Shown here piece by piece: positions 1-11,408 of a stretch of DNA of 64,000 bases (position 1 is the stretch's first letter; each line of letters begins with the position of its first letter). The notes under the pieces were generated by a model. That model was not told the DNA's origin. It saw only the letters and a list, made by a program, of their open reading frames with translations, and did no database searches. A program made the translations under genes and the position numbers. The stretch comes from Coenobita brevimanus (Eukaryota; Arthropoda; Malacostraca; Decapoda; Coenobitidae). The stretch lies in assembly GCA_032717465.1 (NCBI GenBank), contig JAVRFU010000131.1:272356-336355 (forward strand), read 5' to 3'.

Positions 1-70
1 GTATAATACAGTTAGGTAAATTAGATAGGTAAATACACACACACACAAAATCATCAAGGTGGCTGCTTAC

Positions 71-181
71 TTGATAGTGGAAGCAGTTGACTGAGAAGTG
101 GATGACCGTCAAAACAGGTATTTTCAACAACGGAGATTCCATGACCATGCAGCTTCCATAAGGCAGATTCAATGTCAGAAC
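71..181 (-). CDS. internal coding exon of an unidentified host gene (downstream exon of a pair)
   Basis: On the minus strand a TATTCTTCAG acceptor precedes position 181 and a GTAAGC donor follows position 71, giving a 111-nt exon. Read with two leading bases it encodes 36 full codons starting SDIESALWKLHGHGISVVEN and ending near LLSQLLPLS. It starts in the phase left by the exon at 7651-7749 (A + GT = Ser), so the two are probably consecutive exons of one gene, with the LINE and hAT insertions in the intron between them. The next exon lies outside the window. The text loosely recalls sacsin-type repeats (LLP..., L.KL...V), but I do not recognise the family with confidence. A second frame is also open, so the frame choice rests on phase matching. 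Confidence 0.55.
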
Positions 182-593
182 CTGAAGAATATATTATAAA
201 TTAACACTTTTCATCCAAGACCCTTGATTAATTCACTGACCCTCAGGTGATAACTATCTTTAGTTAGTATCATGTGATTTTATTCAACCCAAGCAAGGCC
301 TCGTATGTTGGGAGTCGGGACTTATAATCGCACCTCCAGTTTGAAATGCCTATTCTAAGCTGAGAATAAAATGGTTAGAAGATGTTAAGAATAAAATTAA
401 AAAGACACTGGCAGGAATAAACTGAGCGAGATAAAGTGAACAGAAACATGTGATGGTAACACGATTAAAATCACCTTTGGGTAATCAGTCCGATCACCTG
501 GCACTATCGTGCATAAATTAAGTCTATCATGCTGATAGGGGAAAAAAAAAATTCCTGTAAGCTGAATATAACTGCTCTTTTTACAAGGAATAA
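182..593. other. intronic sequence, no feature seen
   Basis: This AT-rich stretch lies just upstream (minus strand) of the exon at 71-181. No coding signal was found beyond a short poly-A at about 541-551. Confidence 0.4.
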
Positions 594-752
594 TGCTGCA
601 GAGGGATGCCTTCATATGGTGTGGAACATGTATAGTTGGACAGCTCCCCTCCTGGGTCTACAAACACCCCTAATCCCCTCCCTATCCACCAAAGTGATGG
701 TAAAATACACAAGCAATTTCAATCTTCAGTCCACCAGGTTCACACACATACA
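594..752 (+). repeat. diverged interspersed repeat, copy 1
   Basis: The segments around CTGCAGAGGGATGCCTTCAT and CAATCTTCAGTCCACCAGG recur in the same order and orientation at 33765-33935. This shows an old dispersed repeat, possibly the 3' region of a LINE relative. Its family was not recognised. Confidence 0.45.
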
Positions 753-809
753 CACGTTTTCGTTTTTAAAGGCTCCAACATGCTTGCATGTGTCGGCCTT
801 GGTCACCTA

Positions 810-3353
810 ATGGCGGCTCTCCACGCTGTACGATCCATTGCAGCCTCCCTGTTCAGTCCCTTAACCCTAAGGTCACACTTAATGACCTCGTCCCATGTCT
901 TTCTCGGTCTACCCCTCATAACCCCACCCCCAATATTAACACTTCTCACACCTTCCTCACCCAATTATCATCCCCCATCCTCTTCACATGTCCAAACCAT
1001 CTCAGTCTACCTCTCCTCATCACAACACCAATACACTCCAGTCCCATCCTACCTCTCAACTCTTCCATTGTAAACCAAGCCCCTCCAGGCCTTGGAGGCA
1101 GGGACGCATTGCACATCCACCTAATCATTGTCATTTCTGTACGTCTGAGCCTGCGAATATCTTCCTCCTTCACTGCCATACAGCATTACACTCCTAACAC
1201 ATGCTGCATACAAAGACCCCTTAGCACATAGGGAGAGCCCTCTCAATGTCAGGAGAGGCAAGAGCTCCCTGAACTTCTTCCAACCACTTCTCACCCTAGC
1301 CACAGAGCTACCTCCAGCCCCACCTCCAGCACACAACATGTCTCCCAAATAACAAAACTCTTCCACACACTCAAGAGATTCACCAGCAAGTTCAATCCTT
1401 TCACGTCTGACAATCTCCACCTGCTCACCCCGGCACGCCGTACAAATAAAATCAGCATTATCTCGTAGTCTACCTCTGATACCACTACATCTCTTATGCA
1501 CCCATTTATCACACACACTGCACAAGATGGAATTGCTTCCCACGCCCTTGTGGCAAACTGCACATGGCCACTCTCCCTCGTCTTTGACAGTACCGCCACC
1601 AACCCTAGATATCATCACTTTTGTTTTATCTGCATTTACCCTTAAACCCTTTTGCCCCATACCATCTCTCCACTTCCTAAACCTTTCCTCCGCCTCCCTT
1701 TCATTCTCTGCAATCAAAACCAAATCATCAGCATACAACAACTCCCACGGGAGTCCGTTTCTAAAGTCACGTGAAATGGCTTCAAGTACCATGATAAACA
1801 ACATGGGACTCAAGACTGACCCCTGATGCACACCAACATTCACAGAAAACTCATCACTCAAATCTCCATTCACTCTCACCTGGGTGTGAGCACCCACATA
1901 CATGGCCATAACCACCCTAACCAGCCACTCCTCCAAGCCAAGCTTTCTCATTGCCCACTTCACCACCTCTGTAGGGACTCTGTCAAAGGCCTTTTCCAAA
2001 TCAACAAAAACAAAATAAAGATCCCTTCTCCTACCAATACATTTTTCCTGAAGCTGTCAAACAATGAATATGGCATCAGTGGTCCCCCTACCTGGCATAA
2101 ACCCAAACTGCATCTCATCAATATTCACTCTTTCTCTAATCATACCTTCTAAAACTCTCTCCATTACCTTCATTATCTGATCTAAAAGCTTTATACCTCT
2201 GTAATTTCCTCATTCCAGGGCATCACCCTTCCCTTTATACACATTTACAATTACACTCTTCAGCCAATCATCTGGGACAACACACTCATAAATAATCCTA
2301 TTTATCAGGTCAGTGACTAAACTCACCCCTGTATCGCCTGAGGCCTTCAACATTTCGGCAGTCAACCCTGACACACCTGCTGCCTTCCCCACCTTCATCC
2401 TGCCTATTGCCTCACTCACAGTAGCAGCATCAATCAAAGGGCAAGGGCCAGACACTGGATCTGCTGGCTCCAAACCCTCTCTGTCCCAGTCAAACTCCTT
2501 CATTCAACAACCGGTTATAATGCTCTCTCCATGCATCTTTAATATCCTCACTGTTCAGCAGTACCCTTACTTCATCATTCTTCACACACTGCTCACCTAT
2601 AATATCCCGATTATCCCTCTTCACCTGACCTGCCACCCTAAATATCATATTTTTCCTTTCCCCATGATTTAGGTTATCAATTAAAAGTCTCTGTGACTCA
2701 GACTTTGCCCTGTACCTGGTATACCTCTCTTCTAGCCCTATGCTTGGCAGCCAAAAATTCCTCTTTGCTACCAACCTTCTTCCATTCCCGGAAAAGCCTT
2801 CTTTTCTCCTTAACTGAAGCTTCTACACCCTCGTCCCACCACCAAGTTACTTTATGTCTTGGTGGTCCTCTTGCCCAACCGCATGTTACATCAGTAACTC
2901 TCAAGAGATTGTTCTTGAGGGCTCTGTACTGTTCATTAATGCCTCTGTCTACAGCTCCCTGTTCAGCCACCACTCTCCTCAACTTGCTATAGAAGGCATC
3001 CCTTACTACTTGGTTTTTCAGCTTCCATATTTTCCTCCTAGGTACATAAGTCCCCTTTTTCATCAATCGTTCCTTAAGCACCATATCACAAATCAGTAGT
3101 TTGTGCTGCTGCACACACTCCTCACTTCCTATAACTTTAACATCCCTCACTAACCTCCTATCGGCCCTCCTAACCAGAAAATAATCTATCTGACTGCTAT
3201 TTCCCCCAGACTCATACGTAATTAACCTACTGTCTCTTTTCCTAAAATACGTGTCGCACACAATCATGTCCGTTGCCTCCCCAAACTCGAGCATCCTTTC
3301 CCCTTCTGCATTCCTTATACCATATGCACATCCCTCTTGCACTCCTTCATAAC
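810..3353 (-). pseudogene. LINE ORF2 body: endonuclease C-terminal half, reverse transcriptase, C4HC3-like finger, C-terminal tail
   Basis: Read right to left, 3353-2698 gives the endonuclease end (SQIDYFLVRR). Positions 2774-2210 give the RT fingers (KVGKAAGVSGLTAEMLKA, VPDDW). 2160-1121 gives the RT palm with MEKAFDRVP, VHQGSVLSP and the catalytic LLYADDLVL (about 1727-1745). 1566-1428 gives Cys/His pairs (CAVC, CSVC, WVHKRC, CTAC). 1179-946 holds RLRWFGHVKRM, and 945-810 resembles RGRPRKTWDEV. Several frame changes break it, including near 2700, 2500, 2100, 1150 and 945, so no active protein is expected. Its role in an intact element would be nicking the target and reverse-transcribing the RNA. 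Confidence 0.88.
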
Positions 3354-3361
3354 CTTGTGCT
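3354..3361. repeat. left 8-bp target-site duplication CTTGTGCT
   Basis: The sequence CTTGTGCT directly before the left hAT terminus is repeated exactly at 7222-7229, directly after the right terminus. Eight-base duplications are the hallmark of hAT insertion. Confidence 0.95.
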
Positions 3362-6300
3362 CAGTGGCGGCGCCAAGGGGGGGCTTGCAATAATGAGCCA
3401 AACCCCCCCATCAGCCCCCCCAATATTGCCAGATTCCAAAGGCGAATTTAGGCAGGACGTCCCTTATTTGAACTTTCAATTTTGTATTACTATTTACAAA
3501 TAATACACAAAAGTTGACGAAACGAAGTGTTATAAGTTTAGGAAAAGATTCAAGACAATAGATTAAATCGTGATTATTATTTTTAGCTGTTAGCATTTAG
3601 CAGATTCTGAATTATAGTAATTTCACGGAAATTACGGAAAATTTATCAGTTGACTCAACTTCTAAGGAAAACTTCCAGCCTAGTTCTAATACTAAGGGTA
3701 ACTTATGTTATAATATATTCTGTGAAATTCTTGTAATTCAGATGGTTAGTTTACATATCCTATAATGAAAATGATAAGTGAAAGTAAAATACAGCATTAT
3801 TTTATTAAACTACATTAGCCATTCTTTTAGTGTATTACGACTGTACGATTATTATCTCGTCTTCAGAAATATAATTGAATGTCGATTATGTCATAATTCG
3901 AGGCAGGAAGTTAATAAATTTGAATATATTTGATTAAAATGAAGTAAAGGATTCACACTGCTATAGGGCCTACATGGTCCTAGGCTCCTAGCCTAGCCCA
4001 GCATTCACGAATCGAGTGCACGATGAGCCATTCCTGTTCGATTCCCGTCAGCTACCAGACCAGTCTACCACGCGACGCGGTTGTGTGTAGATCTCCGAGT
4101 CTGTTGGCTGTTAATTGCTTAGTGCAGTAGACACTGAATTACTGAGCAGCTGAGCTTATTAGTTGTGGTTTTCGTCTTGCACTGATTTACAGGTATGGTG
4201 TAAGTTGATTTTTTCTACTTACAAATGTATATAGGCTACTATAAGATTATAAGAAGCTGTGGAAGGAAGAATAAAATAGTGTGAAAATATCTGGTCTGTT
4301 GTAATGCTAATATGCAGTTTTATGCTTCTGTGATCTGTGTGCTTGTTTATGCTGTTTTCCCTGTTTATGAAAGTAACTGATGGTGGTTTATCATATTTGA
4401 TCACATAGGCCGGGTTGATCATGGAACGCTACCTGTTACCCAAGATTCCCAAGAAGAGGCCGTGAGATGATGATCCTCCTACAGACACACCTGCTGTTAA
4501 TGAGGACCTGGACAGTGGTGATCGTGATTGTGAGTCTGCAGCCTTACTAGGTGAGGCTAGTGCAGAACCCCAGCCACAAGAGGGCACTTCTCACACCCAT
4601 GGTGAGAAACTACTACCTGGACCCAAGGACCTGAGCCAGCTTCCAGATAGTGGTCCCACCTGTCCAGACTTGAAGAGATACCCAGCCACAGAATACAGTG
4701 GCCAGTCAAGGTCATTCAACAAGAACTGGCGTGATCATCATTCGTGGCTGGAGTACTCCACGACCCTAGATGCTGCATTCTGCTTTGCATGTCGTCATTT
4801 CGGTCATGTACACTTAAGCAAATGTGAGAAGTCCTTCACCCATGACGGCTTTCGGAACTGGAAGAAGGCAACCTCATCTCTGAAGTCTCATGTTAATTCA
4901 GCAGGACACAAGTTTTCTATGCAAGCTTGGACAGAGTTTAAGATGCAGAAAGCAACAGGTTCTAGGATCCTACATGCTTTTACTACCAACCATGAAAAAA
5001 CTGTAAAGGAAAACAGACATTACATTAGAGCAGTAATAGACGTACTGCTCTACACAGCCTGCCAAAATGTTGCCCAAAGAGGTCACAAGGAAGACACTGA
5101 TTCTGGCAACAAAGGTAACTTCCTGGAACTGCTGGACCTGATTTCCAGGTATGATGACATTGTCAAAAAGAAACTGAGTGGTGGTCCTGGCAATGCTAAA
5201 TATACGCACCACGATATCCAAAATGAACTGCTCGCCATCATAGCTTCAATAATCAGAGAGGACATCAGCAACGAGGTCCTAAGAGCAGAGCATTTTGCCC
5301 TAATGGTGGATGAGACCAAGGATGTCAGCAAACAAGAACAGCTGTCCATTGTGGTGAGGTATCTCCACAAACAGAGCCTTCATGAGGTGTTCCTTGACTT
5401 CACAGCAGCCGAGGGTCTGGATGCAGACTCATTGCTCAACAAGATCTTGGAGACCCTGGCCAAATGTGGTACTGACCACAACGCCTGCATTGGCCAGTGC
5501 TACGATGGAGCTGCAGTCATGTCAGGGCACATCAGTGGTATACAGGAGAGGTTTAGGAGAAAGGTACCACAGGCTGTGTATGTCCACTGTTATGCTCACA
5601 GGCTCAACCTTGTGCTCGTTGATTGTGTACACAATATCCAGGCTGCAGCAGAGTTTTTTGTGGCTATACAGAGCTTGTACAAGTTCTTCTCTACGTCAGT
5701 AGTACATGAAGAATTTATAAAGGTGCAAAAAGAATTAAATCCCACAAGGCAGCACATAGAGTTGAAGCAACTGTCTGACACAAGATGGACCTCCCAACAT
5801 GCTGCTTGTCTGGCAGTGAAAAGAACCCTACCTGCCATAGTGACAACCTTGAAACGTCTCATGGAGGGAGACAATGCACACAGAGCCACTGAGGCAAAGG
5901 GCCTGTGCATCCTGCTAGATCAGCAATTTGTGACAATTCTGATGGCCATGGAAAAAGTGTTACTGATGACCAAACAACTGTCAAACCACCTCCAGTCACA
6001 TGACCTTCAGCTGGCCTCTGCAGAGGACTTGATGCAGTCTGTCATGTCTGGACTGACAGAAATGAGGACTGAAGCTGCCTGGAAGGAGTTAGAGGAGGCT
6101 GCTGAGGATTTGTGCAAGGTAGTTGGGATACGCACTGAGACTGAGCGTCCAGGTAGACAACGATCTGCTCCCAGACACCTGGATGAATTCATCATAACAT
6201 CCAGTACAGGTCAGAGGGATGGAGCTATACCAGATGCCAGGAGAAGGACCTTCTATGCCATCATAGATAGAATGCTCAATGAGCTGAGCAGGCGATTTTC

Positions 6301-7221
6301 ATCTGATGCCTGTAATGTTCTGATGGGTGCTGCTGCCTTGAATCCTAAGCACATTACATTTCTGGACAAAAAGCGCTGTCAGGAATGGCAGCCAGTTATG
6401 GAGTGGCAGAGGGTGATCTTGCAGTGGAGGTCCACCAATTGACAAGACTAATAGCTAGGAAGAGAGACAATGGCCTGGAAGTGTCCACACCACTTGAGCT
6501 CGCAGCCATGCTGGAGTCAAACAAGGACGCCTTTATAGATCTGTATAAACTTGTATGCATTGCAGTGACCCTCCCTGTCACCTCAGCTGCCTGTGAGAGG
6601 AGCTTCTCATGTCTGAAACTCCTCAAGACATACTTGAGGAACAGCAGTGGCAACAACCGCACCAGCAACCTTGCTGTAATATCAATTAATTCTAGGAGGG
6701 CCAAACAGCTGAACATTGATGCCATTATAGACACATTTGCTGCCAATCACCAGAACAGGCGCATAGTTTTAAAGTAACGTGACAGTCGTTACACCTTGAT
6801 TTAAAAATTCTTCTGATTCTTCAGATTGTATTAACTTCATAACATAGAATTTTTTTCTGTCATGTTAACTGCTTGCTTACACATGATGTCTAAATTAATT
6901 GAGTTAAACTTCAATCTTATGGAATAAACTGGAAATAATAAATGTTATTATGTTGCATATACATTAATCTGAATTTCCTTGCTAGTTTTATGTATTTCAT
7001 TTGGCAGAATTTTTGATGAGATAAGAAATGTTGTACATTAACACCGCAGTTTCAAAGAGTACAGGTGTCTAAAATGAACCTCAGTACATTCGGATATTAT
7101 GAATATGTACATATCAATTTTCCATCAACACTTCAGTTTGATGACATTTTGTGAAGCCCCCCCACATTTTACCCCAGCCCCTCCTCAGCCCCCCAATGAA
7201 AATTTCCTGGCGCCGCCACTG
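3362..7221 (+). mobile_element. complete hAT DNA transposon, 3,860 bp, inserted in the LINE
   Basis: The terminal inverted repeats CAGTGGCGGCGCCA (3362-3375) and TGGCGCCGCCACTG (7208-7221) match over 14 bases and are bounded by perfect 8-bp duplications. Subterminal G/C runs follow on both sides (3376-3420 and 7157-7195). One transposase gene on the plus strand fills the middle, with AT-rich flanks of about 1 kb (3430-4200) and 0.43 kb (6778-7150). The element is structurally complete, but its transposase is broken. The perfect duplication suggests a fairly recent insertion into an already decayed LINE. Confidence 0.95.
4421..6777 (+). pseudogene. hAT transposase (TTF-type zinc finger / ZMYM1-like), one stop and one frameshift
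   Basis: This would encode the DDE transposase of the surrounding element. The natural start is probably ATG 4421 (MERYLLPKIPKKRP). A TGA at 4463-4465 interrupts it in frame, plausibly from a CGA codon, and the open frame resumes through 4670-6442. Visible domains are a TTF-type finger (FCFACRHFGHVHLSKC, about 4775-4835), a DUF4371-like region, catalytic Asp in MVDETKD (5309-5311), catalytic Asp in CYDGAAVMSG (5504-5506), HCYAHRLNLV, and the SDTRW motif (about 5780). A frame change near 6350-6400 moves the C-terminal hAT dimerisation segment into another frame (to 6777), including the catalytic Glu of AACERSFS (6595-6597). All catalytic residues survive. Two lesions make it non-functional unless they are assembly errors. 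Confidence 0.92.
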
Positions 7222-7229
7222 CTTGTGCT
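7222..7229. repeat. right 8-bp target-site duplication CTTGTGCT
   Basis: This is an exact copy of 3354-3361, directly after the right hAT terminus. Confidence 0.95.
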
Positions 7230-7556
7230 GCTTCACCTACATGACCATTAAGGTCCCCTCCCACAACCACTATCTCATCATCCTGCATACCACCCACTAC
7301 ATGCATTAAATCATCCCAAAATCTATCTTTCTCTGCTTCATCCAATCCTGGCTGTGAAGCATATGCCGATATAATCACAGCTATCCTTCTACCGAACAGA
7401 ATTTTCACTACCAATATCCTATCGCTTGCTCTCATAATTCATTAACATATTCCACCCATTTCTCCGCAACCATCACACCAACACCTCCATATCCATCTGT
7501 CCCCCCTTGCCAAAACAACTTATAGCAACAGTCCTTCCCAACAATCTCTCTGGCTA
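7230..7556 (-). pseudogene. LINE endonuclease, N-terminal half
   Basis: The minus strand encodes YKLFWQGGTDGYGGVGVMVA (about 7520-7460) and then, after a one-base frame change at about 7434, RASDRILVVK ... GGDLNGHVGEAAQ. The GDLNGH motif is a catalytic-site signature of APE-type LINE endonucleases. The reading frame continues at 3353 on the far side of the hAT. The start of the domain is missing because of 5' truncation at about 7556. Confidence 0.85.
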
Positions 7557-7650
7557 ATAAAAAAAAAAAAAAAAAAACTGGACCACCAAATTCATGTCCA
7601 GATGGGCCTAGAGCCAAAACATAACAATGCAGACACATTCAGACACTTAC

Positions 7651-7749
7651 TAGAGAATGAAGGCAGAAGGTGCAGTTTTGTTCCACTTTTTATTCTCACT
7701 TCCTCTTCTCCTCTATGACAAAGTCCATGAATGACAGTCCAAACAGCTC
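7651..7749 (-). CDS. internal coding exon of an unidentified host gene (upstream exon of a pair)
   Basis: The minus-strand acceptor GATTTTTTCAG precedes 7749 and donor GTAAGTGTC follows 7651; both fit the consensus well. The 99-nt exon reads 2 + 96 + 1 bases and encodes AVWTVIHGLCHRGEEEVRIK followed by SGTKLHLLPSFS. Its exit phase matches the entry phase of the exon at 71-181, which supports one gene with a ~7.5-kb intron that took up the nested LINE/hAT. The entry phase also matches the exit phase of the exon at 35718-35841, so a longer gene is possible but unproven. The family is not recognised; a sacsin-like protein is a weak guess. Confidence 0.6.
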
Positions 7750-9408
7750 CTGAAAAAATCATTTCAGTTTTAGAACCTTGATTAAGCTGAATAAAAATAT
7801 CTGATGGCAGCAAGAACATCATCATCTAGAGATAATGAGTTGAAGTCCAGATGACTCACACCATAGGAAAAGCTTCCTTAATTGCTTTTCTTTTTTTTTT
7901 TTTCTGGAAGACAGCAGGAGGTGAAAGAAGAGGGACTGGGTGGGGTTAAACTGGGGAGGAGATGAGGTGAGAGGAGGTGTAATGGGAGTGGAGGGAAAAG
8001 GTGCAGTCAGACTGGGGAGGGAGATGTCACAATATAAAGAGATTTCACAAAATAAAAAGATGCCACAATGAATTGAGATGTTACAAAAATGAGAAGGGTC
8101 ACACAAAGGTTTACGAGACTCCCTATCATCTTCTTACCATTATATTTCTCTGTCATGTGATTTGATGCATGTGATTTGATAACCACATTAACTGAGTTAT
8201 CGGGTAAAAATACAATTCATTATCTGATAACTTATTCTGGACTTATAAATACACAGTACAGCAATGCTGTCTTTATAAATGTCACACATATCCTGTCTTT
8301 TCAGTGTCAGAGTTTATAATGTTCAGTAACTCTGACTTCATCATCCAAGGATACTTTCCATCATAATACTGTATTGTAAGCAATATGCAGAAACCATAAC
8401 ATAGCTGGTTCTCAAATACATCAATTATAAGTTACTATGTACAGAAGTAGAGAAGCAAGCCTTACATTCAGTATTAACACATTCCTGCACCCGGCCTGAG
8501 GTGATTCTAATCCTCCATCTCGCACCAGTGTTTTACTAATGAGCGTACCTCACTTTTTTTTTTTTTTTTTTTAACAGATAATGGATGTAAAAATTACTGG
8601 TGGAATAAGTCACGACGCTGGGAATTTTAACCTTACTGCCCCACCCTGCATACATTTTTTTCTTTTTTAACACCTTTCTAAAGCTCTGATTTTAAGCTGA
8701 ATGCAAAGCAAGGAAAACTCACTTCTCTGGGAAGAAAGTATGGATGAGGAAAAAGAAACCTAAAGTAAATGAAGATAAACATAACTGTAAAGACACAGAA
8801 TGCAGAGAAAAAAAATTACCATGCCATCCTGATCTTCTTTTGAAAGGAATCCAGACATGGAGGTGATATGTGAAAGGGGAAGGAGTGGAAACGGATTGTT
8901 CCAGTCAATCAAATGTGCTGGTCATGGAAGTGTGGGAATTTGTACGGAAAGGGGAAGGGGCTTGGAAATATCTTATTCAGCACAGTATTATTCTTTGTAA
9001 TAAAACAAAAAGTACTGACTGCCTAATAACCTTTGTACAGTTCTCCTAGGCAGTGGAGGGGTGGCAAGCTTTGCAAATTTGTGGAGGATAAATCTTACTG
9101 AGGGGCTGGGTTGATGGGCAGTAAACACAGCAGGGAACAATGCCAGACAAAATCTTGGCTGCTGGCTTTATACTACCATTCTAAAACTGCTTTTGAGCAA
9201 TTTTTCAAACTAATGTTTTTTGGGTGTGATATCACTGTTGCAAAAGTGGGGGTGAAAAAGTAAGATGCAGAGATGACATCATAGGTACAGGGAAGTGTAT
9301 AACAATGCTTTTATCATTGTGAAAGTCTTGACCCTTCATCTGCTCATCCATAATAATTTCTTGAACATTCTGAAATTTATGACTGATAAATATATTGTTC
9401 TCTAAAGA
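7750..9408. other. intronic/intergenic, homopolymer runs only
   Basis: Poly-T runs lie at about 7889-7902 and 8548-8571, with a purine-rich patch at 7910-8000. I found no convincing coding segment on either strand. Confidence 0.4.
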
Positions 9409-9560
9409 GGGGTGGAGAGGTATATGAGAGAGGGGGATGTGAGTTGGGAGCAGGGCAGTGAAATGGCAGGGGACAGGGCGACTTGGAGGCGATTTGTTTG
9501 TGGCCACCCCAAACGGGATTGAGGCGTCTGGCAATAGATAGATAGATAGATATATATATA
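9409..9560 (+). mobile_element. 5'-truncated LINE 3' end, subfamily B, with (TAGA)n tail
   Basis: The plus strand encodes the end of a LINE ORF (RRFVCGHPKRD then TGA at about 9522), followed by GGCAATAGATAGATAGATAG. The same text occurs at 13727-13912 and, inverted, at 13196, 16263, 18258 and 19048. The microsatellite is therefore the LINE tail, extended here into TATATA. Confidence 0.85.
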
Positions 9561-10056
9561 CCCCAAAGTTAGTTAACTCTATTACTACTAGGGGTTTCCA
9601 AGCAACAAAAATCTGGCATTAACCAGAATCAAATAACTACTGTAGATGTGGAAGGACTTGGGTTATTCGGTATGGTATCCTTAGTGATATACAGTAATGT
9701 CAGGATACTCTTGTGCCAGAGAAAACTTAAGCAATGAATCACCTTCCCTCCCTCTTGACAGGTTACAGTGCCTATAACCCTAATGCACTGCAGTTTGTAT
9801 ATTTCAATATTCCTTGTACTAGATCAGGTTTGGTTCACATTTAATTCAATAGTCAATATCTTATCAAAATCTACTGACATACAAAAAATTCATACAATTG
9901 GCAACATTTTGATTTACTCACCCACTGGACATAGCCGTTTTATTAACTTCCTAACATCTTTTCTGTATACAATTCATGAACTTATGTACAGATTCTCAAG
10001 CAGTACATTACAGTACTGTATACGGTTGGCAAATGCACCTCAGAGCTGCAGTGTTT
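9561..10056. other. no feature seen
   Basis: AT-rich unique-looking sequence with no supported gene or repeat. Confidence 0.35.
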
Positions 10057-10130
10057 AAAGGTAAAATTGCTAATTTTTGGCCAACCTTTATGGTAAGAAC
10101 ATTATTTTTTTGGTGTAGAGTCTCAAGACT
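10057..10130. repeat. 74-bp direct repeat flanking a LINE end, left copy
   Basis: This runs from AAAGGTAAAATTGCTAA to GAGTCTCAAGACT and recurs at 10384-10457 with a single G/T difference. The two copies bracket the LINE end at 10131-10383 exactly. Confidence 0.93.
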
Positions 10131-10383
10131 ATCTATCTATTCTATCTATCTATAGCCCGACGCCCTAATCCCGCAAAGGGTGGCCGCAGACAAAACGCCT
10201 CCAAGTCACTCTGTCACCCACCATTTGACTCCCCTCCCCCCAGCTCACCCCCCCCTCCCTCATATACCTCTCAACTCCATCCCTCCACCTCATCCTCGGT
10301 CTACCCCTCCCTCTCCCTCCCTCCACCTCACCTACATACACCCTCTTAGTCAGTCTTTCATTCTCCATTCTCTCCACATGTCC
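10131..10383 (-). mobile_element. 5'-truncated LINE 3' end, subfamily A
   Basis: The minus strand encodes RWRDGVERYMREGG ... WRRFVCGHPLRD, a stop, then a (TAGA)n tail at 10131-10153. It covers about 77 codons of the LINE C-terminus, cut at MERMENER. Subfamily A differs from B by HPLRD and by the GCCCGACGCCCTAATCCCGC block. The 74-bp flanking repeats are unusually long for a target duplication. Confidence 0.88.
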
Positions 10384-10457
10384 AAAGGTAAAATTGCTAA
10401 TTTTTTGCCAACCTTTATGGTAAGAACATTATTTTTTTGGTGTAGAGTCTCAAGACT
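10384..10457. repeat. 74-bp direct repeat flanking a LINE end, right copy
   Basis: This is identical to 10057-10130 except for one base, and directly follows the truncated 5' edge of the LINE. Confidence 0.93.
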
Positions 10458-11063
10458 GCTAGGAAATATTTATATTTTTGAGTGATGTAGATGGATTAGT
10501 CTGTGCTGACTTGCACTGTTATACAGTGTCTGTGCAGCAGAGATTGTACCAGTAAAGAAAATTATAGTACTGTAGAAGGGACATTCTTAGTTTCTAGATA
10601 ATGTCAAGAGACTGTATTGTGTATGGAAGTGTGTATGAGTACTCACACAAAAAAGCAAAGCAACATTCCAGTGGTAAACACTAGAGCAATTTATGTTCCA
10701 AATGTAAATCATATTCTGTTCAATATTTTCCTTTCATATATTGTTCTAAACATTGTAACACAGACTTGTTTGGCTGTGAGTGTGTGTAGCCTATGCAGTG
10801 GCCATCCCTTGACAGTATACCACTATTAATTTTTAGTCTCCCTGAGCACAGGAATTAACACTCCTCAGATACCTTACACAGATTAACAGTAATGAAGGAA
10901 GAGGTGTTTGGTTCCAAGTGATAAGTTTGCCATGCTGAAGGAGACGAGACATTTAAAGACTGTAAGTGGTAGGGAGAACCCGTACTAATGGAAGCTTGTC
11001 TGTTAATATCGTTACCACAAGACAAAATGTAATGTTTCAACACCACAGCTGTGAAAAACCTTG
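10458..11063. other. no feature seen
   Basis: Unique-looking AT-rich sequence with no supported gene. Confidence 0.35.
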
Positions 11064-11408
11064 GTAATATCTATCTATCTATCTATCTATAGCCCGACGC
11101 CCTAATCCCGCAAAGGGTGGCCGCAGACAAAACGCCTCCAAGTCACTCTGTCACCCACCAATTGACTACCCTCCCCCCAACTCACCCCCCCCTCCCTCAT
11201 ATACCTCTCAACTCCATCCCTCCACCTCATCCTCGGTCTACCCCTCCCTCTCCCTCCCTCCACCTCACCTACATACACCCTCTTAGTCAGTCTTTCATTC
11301 TCCATTCTCTCCACATGTCCAAACCACCTCAGTGTATTTCTCCTAATCTTTTCAACCACATCCACATCTACCCCACAACGTTCCTTCACTTCTTCATTAG
11401 TAATATCT
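11064..11408 (-). mobile_element. 5'-truncated LINE 3' end, subfamily A, with 9-bp duplication
   Basis: This is the longest A copy. It encodes KERCGVDVDVVEKIRRNTL, RWFGHVERMENERLTKRVY and on to CGHPLRD before a stop and a (TAGA)n tail on the minus strand. GTAATATCT flanks it at 11064-11072 and 11400-11408. The end of the left copy overlaps the ATCT tail, so 5-9 bases of the duplication are secure. Confidence 0.88.

Larger units (their letters stand above)
753..7556 (-). mobile_element. non-LTR retrotransposon (LINE, APE-type), split by a hAT insertion
   Basis: This is a minus-strand LINE in the order endonuclease (7230-7556), hAT insertion (3354-7229 with its duplication), rest of endonuclease, reverse transcriptase, zinc-finger-like segment, and C-terminus (810-3353). 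The 3' end is near 753: the complement of 753-800 (GCAAGCATGTTGGAGCCTTT) is repeated at about 52041-52100. A plus-strand poly-A at 7558-7577 abuts the 5' end, so the copy is 5' truncated. Removing the hAT and one duplication copy rejoins the endonuclease frame without a shift at GEAAQ/GYEGV. The RLRWFGHV C-terminal motif and mid-protein C4HC3-like finger are typical of CFDP2/RTE-like elements; exact clade assignment is inference. Confidence 0.85.

Noticed and set aside
10165..10485. Pro/Ser-rich plus-strand frames such as those at 10180-10485 and similar at other LINE ends
   Set aside because: They are antisense to the conserved LINE C-terminal frame.
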